In this document: piece after piece, positions 59,361 to 64,000 of the stretch
How positions within the stretch are numbered: position 1 is the first letter of the stretch
Layout of the letters: the number at the start of each line of letters is the position of its first letter
NCBI GenBank assembly: GCA_019119635.1
Contig: DWWP01000019.1
Location: 62,001-126,000 of the forward strand
Direction: 5' to 3'
Source: Candidatus Dietzia intestinipullorum
Lineage (GTDB): Bacteria > Actinomycetota > Actinomycetes > Mycobacteriales > Mycobacteriaceae
Length of the DNA stretch: 64,000 nucleotides
Made by a program: the position numbers and the translations under genes
Notes under the pieces: generated by a model
Database searches by the model: none
What the model was told of the DNA's origin: nothing
Seen by the model: only the letters and a program-made list of their open reading frames with translations

Positions 59361-60017
59361 GTGACGAATCTGCTGACGGCGCTGGGCTGCGCACTCGCAT
59401 GCGGACTGGTCGCCGCCGCGTGCACCGGGTGGATTCGGCGCGTCGCCGACTCCGGGTCCGCGTGGATCACCCGCGGGACGCACGTGGTGCTCGCGGCCGC
59501 GGGCGGCGCCGGGGCGTCGGTCCTCGCGAGCGGGTGGGCCGAACTCGTGGCGTTCTGCCTGCTCGCGGTGTCGTGCGGGCTGCTCATGGCGATCGACCTC
59601 GCCGTCTACCGCCTGCCCGACGTGATCGTCGGCCCGATGTATCCCGCGCTACTGGCCGCCCTGGTCGTCGCCGCGGCCGTGTCCGGGGACTGGGGTGCGC
59701 TCGGTCGGGCCCTCGCCGCGGCCGGTGTCCTGCTGGCCGGCTACTTCGCCCTCGCGTGGATCAACCCCTCCGGCCTGGGGCTCGGCGACGTCAAGCTCTC
59801 CGGGCCGCTCGGGGCCTTCCTCGGCTGGCTGGGGTGGCCGGCCGTCGTGGCGGGCACCCTGGCCGCGTTCGTGATCAACGCCGTGATCGCCCTGGTGCTC
59901 CTGGCGGCCGGGCGCGTGGGGCTCAAGAGCGGCATCGCGTTCGGGCCGGCGATGGTGGTCGGCGCGGCGGCCGGGGCGGCCTACTGGGCGTGGCGCACCT
60001 CGGCGGGGCTGACCTGA
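59361..60017 (+). CDS. A24 family prepilin peptidase (TadV-like)
   Basis: From the GTG at 59361 the product is 218 residues with about six to seven membrane helices. The first catalytic Asp is in LLMAIDLAVYRLPD and the second in the GxGD motif GLGLGDVKLSGPLG. It cleaves and may methylate type IV or Flp prepilins. It lacks the N-terminal zinc-finger methylase part of PilD, like TadV. No pilin or ATPase gene is present in the window. The 3' end overlaps tspO by 37 bp. Confidence 0.88.
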   Translation: MTNLLTALGCALACGLVAAACTGWIRRVADSGSAWITRGTHVVLAAAGGAGASVLASGWAELVAFCLLAVSCGLLMAIDLAVYRLPDVIVGPMYPALLAALVVAAAVSGDWGALGRALAAAGVLLAGYFALAWINPSGLGLGDVKLSGPLGAFLGWLGWPAVVAGTLAAFVINAVIALVLLAAGRVGLKSGIAFGPAMVVGAAAGAAYWAWRTSAGLT

Positions 60018-60823
60018 CCCATGGGGATCACTCCCAGCCGGGACGCCACCGCGACCAGCAGGACGACCCCCGCCGCGAACGTCGCCGTCCACACGAGCAC
60101 GGTCGACTCGAAGGCGCCCTCGGTCCGCCCGACCGCGATCCACACCAGCCCCCACGAGGTGGCCAGCGCGGGCGCGATCCGCCCGAGGCCGAGCAGCGCC
60201 GTGGCGAACCCCATGCCCGCGGCCAGGAGCACCCCGACGAGTCCCAGCGGGATCTCGGTGACGAGCGCGACCCCGGCGTCGGCGAGCCAGGCGTAGACAT
60301 TGGCCAGGAACGCCACCGTCACCCAGCCCAGGTACAGGCCGAAGGTGCCGTCGGTGAGGAGCGTCTCGAGCCAGCCCGAGGCCCGGGGGGCGCCGAGGAT
60401 CATGACGATGCGGACCAACACGGCCAGGAGCACCATGATCACGGCGACCGAGACCACCAGCAGGTCCAACTGCACGGACCAGATCCAGGCCGCGTTGAGC
60501 AGCGCCGACAGCAGCGCCCACGGGCGGAGCAACCGCTGGCAGGTCGAGCGCCGCGCGGTGGGCGAGAGCTGCCACAGCGCGTAGGCGGCCAGGCCGAGAT
60601 AGATGACGCTCCAGATGCCGAACGCCGAGCCCGCCGGGGCCACCGGCGTGGCGTCGGCCGACAGTGCGCCGCCCGCGGCCTCGTTGATCGGGTTGCCGCC
60701 GAGCGCGCCGCTGCCGACGAATGCCGCCACGATCGCGGCCGCCACGCCGAGGACGGTGAGGACGGGCAGCACCCACCCGGTGGTGCGGCCCGAGCCGGGG
60801 CCGGTGGTCGAGTCCGTGCTCAT
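59981..60823 (-). CDS. TspO/MBR-related membrane protein
   Basis: From the ATG at 60823 the product is 280 residues with about eight membrane helices. The core matches the Trp-rich sensory protein (TspO/MBR)-like group: SAFGIWSVIYLGLAAYALWQ, LLNAAWIWSVQLDLL and TFGLYLGWVTVAFLANVYAW. It is longer than classical TspO (about 160). Role may be tetrapyrrole or stress-linked transport or sensing; not established for this long form. A remnant of a second copy lies at 62461. Confidence 0.82.
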   Translation of the reverse strand: MSTDSTTGPGSGRTTGWVLPVLTVLGVAAAIVAAFVGSGALGGNPINEAAGGALSADATPVAPAGSAFGIWSVIYLGLAAYALWQLSPTARRSTCQRLLRPWALLSALLNAAWIWSVQLDLLVVSVAVIMVLLAVLVRIVMILGAPRASGWLETLLTDGTFGLYLGWVTVAFLANVYAWLADAGVALVTEIPLGLVGVLLAAGMGFATALLGLGRIAPALATSWGLVWIAVGRTEGAFESTVLVWTATFAAGVVLLVAVASRLGVIPMGQVSPAEVRHAQ

Positions 60824-60970
60824 GGCTGTGACCTCATGCCTCCAGCCAACCAAACCCGGGCCGGAAGCGACACCGAACACATCGTGTTGTCGGCCGAGAC
60901 CGCTGCAACGGCGCCGAGAATGCCGGGTGCCGAGGGGGCAAAGGCGCGCCAAGAGAGCAAGACGCCGAGT

Positions 60971-61069
60971 ATTCCACCGCATCGTGTGAATTCCGACCGC
61001 GTTTCGTGAAATCCCACCGCGATTCTGGCGGGTACCACTCGACGGATGCGTCCAGAAACGCGGTGGATC
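60971..61069. repeat. Array of three direct and one inverted 18-20-bp repeats
   Basis: Copies related to ATTCCACCGCGTTTCTGG lie at 60971-60986, 60990-61008 and 61011-61028, and an inverted copy at 61052-61069. They fill the gap between tspO and the truncated regulator gene. No gene was seen in 60824-61103. Confidence 0.75.
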
Positions 61070-61103
61070 CCGGCCTCGCGAGTGTCGGACTGACGCGAAC
61101 GGC

Positions 61104-61773
61104 TCAGGTCGCGACCGGATCGGAGAAGCGGTTCCGGTACGAGGTGGGCGTGGTGGAGAACGCCTGCACGAAGTTCTGACGGAACGTCACCGCGCTGCCG
61201 AAGCCGCACATCTGCGCGATCGTGCCGACCGGGTGCGCCGTGCTCTCCAGGAGAACCCGCGCGTGATCGAGGCGGCGCGAGAGAACCCACCGGGCGGGGC
61301 TCGTGCCCGTGGCCTTGCTGAACGACCGGACGAAGTTGCGCCGGCTCATGCACGCCCGCTCCGCGAGATCGTCGACGGACAGGCGCTGGTCAAGATTCTC
61401 GAGTGCCCACTCGATCGTCTCGCCCACCTGGTCGTCGTCGCTGCGCTCCGGGATGGGCTGCTGGATGTACTGCGCCTGATCACCCTCACGGTGCGGGGCC
61501 ACCACGATGTGCCGCGCGAGCCTCGCGGCCTTGGCCGCGCCCAACCGCACGCGGACCAGGTGCAGGCACGCGTCGAGCGAGGACGCCGTCCCCGCCGAGG
61601 TGAGCACGTCGCCGTGATCGATGTACAGGTCCGAGGACCGCACCTCCACGGCCCCGTGCCGACGGGCCAGCTCGCCGGCCCCCTCCCAGTGCGTGACGGC
61701 GGCACGCCCGTCGAGCACGCCGCTGGCCACCACGGGGAATGCTCCGAGGCACAGGCCGGCGACCGCCGCGCCC
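61104..61773 (-). pseudogene. GlxA-like AraC-family regulator, 5' end missing
   Basis: The remaining part has the second half of a DJ-1/GATase-like domain (GLCLGAFPVVASGVLDGRAA, LYIDHGDVLTSAGTASSLDA, HIVVAPHREGDQAQYI) and a complete AraC DNA-binding domain (SVDDLAERACMSRRNFVRSF, GFGSAVTFRQNFVQAFSTTP). The first roughly 95 residues and the promoter are gone. Upstream codons in this frame are antisense to the hydrolase gene and show no family match. Intact GlxA-like regulators are about 320 residues. Confidence 0.8.
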
Positions 61774-62381
61774 TCGTCCTGGTCGACATCCAGAACGAGT
61801 ACTTCAACGGACCCCTCGAGATCCAGCACCCGCCGCGGGATCAGGCGCTCTCCCAGATCCTGCGCACGATCGAGGTCGCCCGCGAGGCCGGCGTGCCGAT
61901 CGCGGCCGTCCAGCACGAGATGCCCGAGGGCGCGCCCGTGTTCGCCTCCGGCACCCCGGGCTGGGAACTGCACAGCGACATCGAGGCGACCCTGCCCGAG
62001 GGCACCAAGCGGATCACCAAGAACTACGCGAGCATCTTCGACGACACCGACGCGCTCGCCTGGCTCAAGGAGAACTCGGTGGACACCGTCACCCTGGTCG
62101 GGTTCATGACCAACAACTGCGTCATCGGCAGTGCCGTGGGCGCCGAGCCGCTGGGCATCACGGCGGAGGTGCTCTCCGACGCGACAGGCGCGATCTCCAT
62201 CGCCAACGAGGCCGGATCAGTCGCCGCGCAGCAGGTCCACGAGACGCTCATGGCCGTCCTCAACTCCAACCTCGCGGCCGTCGCCACCACCGACGCGTGG
62301 GCCGAGGCCGTCCGCTCCGGGTCCGCACTCCAGGGCAGCGACCTCGGTAGCTCGGCCATGCAGGGCCGCAGCGAGCACTGA
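61761..62381 (+). pseudogene. Isochorismatase-family cysteine hydrolase, start codon lost
   Basis: The reading frame contains a complete hydrolase core, DRRALVLVDIQNEYF (Asp), ITKNYASIF (Lys) and FMTNNCVIGS (Cys), with an alpha/beta fold typical of the family. No ATG, GTG or TTG lies where the protein should begin; the nearest in-frame GTG is at 61689, inside the antisense regulator. The natural start and promoter seem to have been deleted together with the 5' end of the divergent regulator. It could still be translated from 61689 with a foreign leader. Confidence 0.8.
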
Positions 62382-62396
62382 GTCACCCCACTCCCG

Positions 62397-62444
62397 CCCG
62401 GTGTGCGGTCGAGGTCACTGTCACGACCCCGGCCGCGCACCGGG
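62397..62444 (+). terminator. Terminator-like inverted repeat after the hydrolase
   Basis: CCCGGTGTGCGG and CCGCGCACCGGG (11 of 12 pair) with inner GGTCG/CGACC arms form a strong stem 16 bp after the hydrolase stop. Confidence 0.5.
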
Positions 62445-62460
62445 CGTCTGCACTGCGTCG

Positions 62461-62565
62461 AGAGCAGCGCCCACGGGCGGAGCGCGTGCTGCCCCGCAGA
62501 TCGTCGAGCCGCCGGCGAGAGCTGCCAGAGCGCGAAAGCAGCCAAACCGAGATAGACGACGCCGG
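62461..62565 (-). pseudogene. Fragment of a second TspO-like gene
   Basis: About 35 codons on the minus strand read VVYLGLAAFALWQLSPAARR, then LRPWALLS, closely matching residues near 80-115 of the intact TspO-like protein at 59981 (IYLGLAAYALWQLSPTARRS). Nothing matching lies on either side, so it is a deleted paralogue rather than a whole gene. No start or stop belongs to it. Confidence 0.8.
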
Positions 62566-62639
62566 GCCCTCACGGCGACCATTCCAGGGCCCGGGTCGGT
62601 CGTCATGCACCACCAGGCTCAGGCGGCACCGAACACCGG

Positions 62640-63236
62640 TCACAAAGCGCCCGGGTTCGGATGCTGCCCACCGCCGAGGAGGACCGAAGGCGTCCAGCGT
62701 GGCCAATTCGCAGGTCCGATCAGCTCGCCGTGTTCGAACGAAGCGCACACACGGAACGGGGCACTGGCGCTGCTGTTGTCCAGCACGTCGACCACGTCGG
62801 CGATGCTGATCGCCTGGTGGACGTGGTCCCACAGCCGGTCGTAGCGCTCGCGGATCTTCTCCTCCGGAACCGTGTGTCCACCCCGGCGCACCCGCTCGAA
62901 TACTCGTTGCACGGTGAGCTCGACCGGAACCATGGCCACGTGCAGGTGCACCAGGTAGCCCGCAGCGACGGCGTCAGCGACGAGGTCGACTTTGCCCGGA
63001 TGGGAGAACACCGTCTCGGATACGAGCGACGATCCCTCGGCGATCGTCGCGCGCCGCCGAGCCTCCGCGATCCGCGCCGCCTCATAAGCATGTTCGACCT
63101 GGTCAGTCGGCCACTTCTCAGCTGCGATCTCGTCAGCATTGATGAACGGCAAACTGGTGACCGGAACCAGGAGGTCGTGGGCGTAGCTGGACTTGCCGGC
63201 GCCGTCGGGGCCTGCGAGCAGGTGCAGGGCCGGCAT
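62640..63236 (-). CDS. Zeta-toxin-like P-loop kinase
   Basis: The 198-residue protein has a Walker A (LLAGPDGAGKSSYAHDLL, near residues 6-23), FINADEIAAEKWP and TVFSHPGKVDLVADAVAAGY, the layout of compact zeta-type toxins and related AAA kinases. Zeta toxins phosphorylate UDP-N-acetylglucosamine or nucleotides, stopping wall growth. Its ATG shares a base with the stop of the antitoxin gene (TGATG), the usual toxin-antitoxin coupling. Toxicity is predicted from family and context only. Confidence 0.8.
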   Translation of the reverse strand: MPALHLLAGPDGAGKSSYAHDLLVPVTSLPFINADEIAAEKWPTDQVEHAYEAARIAEARRRATIAEGSSLVSETVFSHPGKVDLVADAVAAGYLVHLHVAMVPVELTVQRVFERVRRGGHTVPEEKIRERYDRLWDHVHQAISIADVVDVLDNSSASAPFRVCASFEHGELIGPANWPRWTPSVLLGGGQHPNPGAL

Positions 63237-63592
63237 CAGCAGGCGGGATGGATGACCAGGTTGCCGTCCTCGTCGAGTTCAGAGTACGACTCGCCGGCCC
63301 CGGAGAACCGATCAGCGTAGTCCAACGTCGCCCTCCGAGCCGCCATGCGCTCAGTCCATTCCTCACGCACGATGGCCTGCTCATGCTCGTCCAGCGCATC
63401 GTAGTTCCCCGTGCCGGCGAGAACCCGGGCGATGTGACGATGGTTGACCCCCGGTGACATTTCCAGCTCGCGTCCGATACGCGCCCAATGCGCGATCTGC
63501 TGCGGCACTGTGCGCGAGGTGACGTGCGAGGCCGCAGCGGCGGCTTCGTAGACATCGGCAGGTAGGCGAGTCGGTTGGCTACTCCTCGACAT
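63236..63592 (-). CDS. ParD-like antitoxin
   Basis: The 118-residue protein has an N-terminal ribbon-helix-helix-like segment (SSQPTRLPADVYEAAAAASH, VTSRTVPQQIAHWARIGREL) of the ParD-like type II antitoxin group and a charged C-terminal part that probably neutralises the toxin. It starts 10 bp from a perfect palindrome expected to be its own operator. The partner is a zeta-type kinase rather than the usual ParE, which is a less common pairing. Confidence 0.82.
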   Translation of the reverse strand: MSRSSQPTRLPADVYEAAAAASHVTSRTVPQQIAHWARIGRELEMSPGVNHRHIARVLAGTGNYDALDEHEQAIVREEWTERMAARRATLDYADRFSGAGESYSELDEDGNLVIHPAC

Positions 63593-63601
63593 TGCTCTAC
63601 C

Positions 63602-63616
63602 GTAGCACCGTGCTAC
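63602..63616. promoter_or_regulatory. Toxin-antitoxin operator palindrome
   Basis: GTAGCAC, one base, GTGCTAC is a perfect 7-bp palindrome 9 bp upstream of the antitoxin ATG, flanked by CTCT/AGAG. Ribbon-helix-helix antitoxins usually bind such sites to repress their own operon. Confidence 0.7.
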
Positions 63617-63640
63617 AGAGGAAGGGGCGGCCTTCCCGCC

Positions 63641-63684
63641 CGGTGCGCAGTTGATGCTGTGATCCCGACATCAACTGCGCACCG
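63641..63684. terminator. Perfect 16-bp inverted repeat after the P-type ATPase gene
   Basis: Arms 63641-63656 and 63669-63684 pair perfectly around a 12-nt loop, 10 bp beyond the stop of the ATPase gene and 25 bp from the toxin-antitoxin operator. It probably ends the ATPase transcript; there is no T-run. Confidence 0.65.
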
Positions 63685-63694
63685 ACCAGCGGCG

Positions 63695-64000
63695 TCAGGC
63701 CGCGCGGAACCTCCGCAGCCGCAGACTGTTGGCCACCACGAACACCGACGAGAACGCCATCGCGGCGCCGGCGATCATCGGGTTGAGCAACCCGGCCGCC
63801 GCCAACGGGAGTGCGGCGACGTTGTAGGCGAACGCCCAGAACAGGTTGCCCCGGATGGTGCCGAGCGTCCGGCGCGAGAGCCGGATCGCGTCGGCTGCGG
63901 CGCGCAGGTCGCCGCGGACCAGCGTGAGGTCGGAGGCCTCGATCGCGGCGTCGGTGCCGGTGCCGATCGCCAGGCCCAGGTCGGCGGTGGCCAGGGCGGC
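63695..64000 (-). CDS. Heavy-metal P-type ATPase, C-terminal part (runs off window)
   Basis: The last 101 codons of a P1B-type ATPase are present; the rest lies beyond 64000. They encode [20 protein letters not shown] (end of the P domain hinge), then [19 protein letters not shown] and the final helices with [20 protein letters not shown] and LRLRRFRAA. The NPM..AGAAM..SS pattern is the metal-site helix of Cu+-exporting CopA-type pumps. The protein pumps copper (or a similar metal) out across the membrane. Confidence 0.9.
   Translation of the reverse strand, partial: AALATADLGLAIGTGTDAAIEASDLTLVRGDLRAAADAIRLSRRTLGTIRGNLFWAFAYNVAALPLAAAGLLNPMIAGAAMAFSSVFVVANSLRLRRFRAA

Overview
The window is high-GC, gene-dense chromosomal DNA from an actinobacterium of the mycolic-acid group (Mycobacteriales/Corynebacteriales). 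The evidence is a WhiB protein, two 13E12-type DUF222/HNH proteins, a mycobacterial-type membrane adenylate cyclase, a GT87 mannosyltransferase beside a DUF2993 (LmeA-like) protein, a DUF2599 lipoprotein, and a locus with the same order and divergence as M. tuberculosis Rv2249c-Rv2252. A genus such as Dietzia fits the overall style, but that is a guess and no sequence seen here settles it. No rRNA, tRNA, CRISPR array, complete IS element or prophage was recognised.

Layout. 0-10 kb: housekeeping and stress genes (SRPBCC, DUF1697, DUF2599 lipoprotein, PAS-LuxR regulator, acyl-CoA synthetase, nadE, a frameshifted cysteine hydrolase, pirin, YdcF, DNA glycosylase, Tpx, FMN reductase, hotdog thioesterase). 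10.6-18.9 kb: a convergent histidine kinase/response regulator pair, cysE, a monooxygenase, an HNH gene, a Tat-exported DUF1906 protein, an SDR and dapA. 19-33 kb: a second pirin, a BCCT transporter, a CAP protein, the lipid-glycerol locus (DAG kinase, FAD oxidase, TetR, GlpD), an acetoacetate decarboxylase-like protein, aspA, PAP2 plus macrodomain, and htpG. 33-46 kb: a TmrB-like kinase, a tandem duplication, the second HNH gene, a VOC protein, an SDR, a desaturase, WhiB, PfpI, GT87/DUF2993, adenylate cyclase and a DEAD-box helicase. 46-60 kb: thioesterase, a second desaturase with an LLM oxidoreductase, thiM-thiE, a lipoprotein, an ECF sigma factor with a CMD protein, an MFS transporter, TetR operons, sodC, a prepilin peptidase and tspO. 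60.8-64 kb is a scarred zone: a repeat array, a regulator and a hydrolase both cut at their 5' ends and fused back to back, a tspO fragment, a ParD-like/zeta toxin module, and the 3' end of a P-type metal ATPase.

Many neighbouring genes are translationally coupled through ATGA/GTGA overlaps: FAD oxidase-DAG kinase, TetR-glpD, PAP2-macrodomain, TIGR03083-TmrB, GT87-DUF2993, thiM-thiE, TetR-YqeB-like and antitoxin-toxin. Convergent neighbours often overlap at their 3' ends. Recurrent themes are envelope lipid and lipoglycan metabolism, redox and stress handling, and nucleotide or cofactor supply (NAD, thiamin). Two genes or remnants too short for a usual ORF cut-off (38 and 41 codons), one possible secretion-gene tail, and several perfect inverted repeats are listed separately. 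The most unusual points are the double truncation at 61.76 kb, the tandem duplications beside both HNH genes, the apparent frameshifts in the nadE-hydrolase pair, and the ParD-like/zeta module with its palindromic operator.
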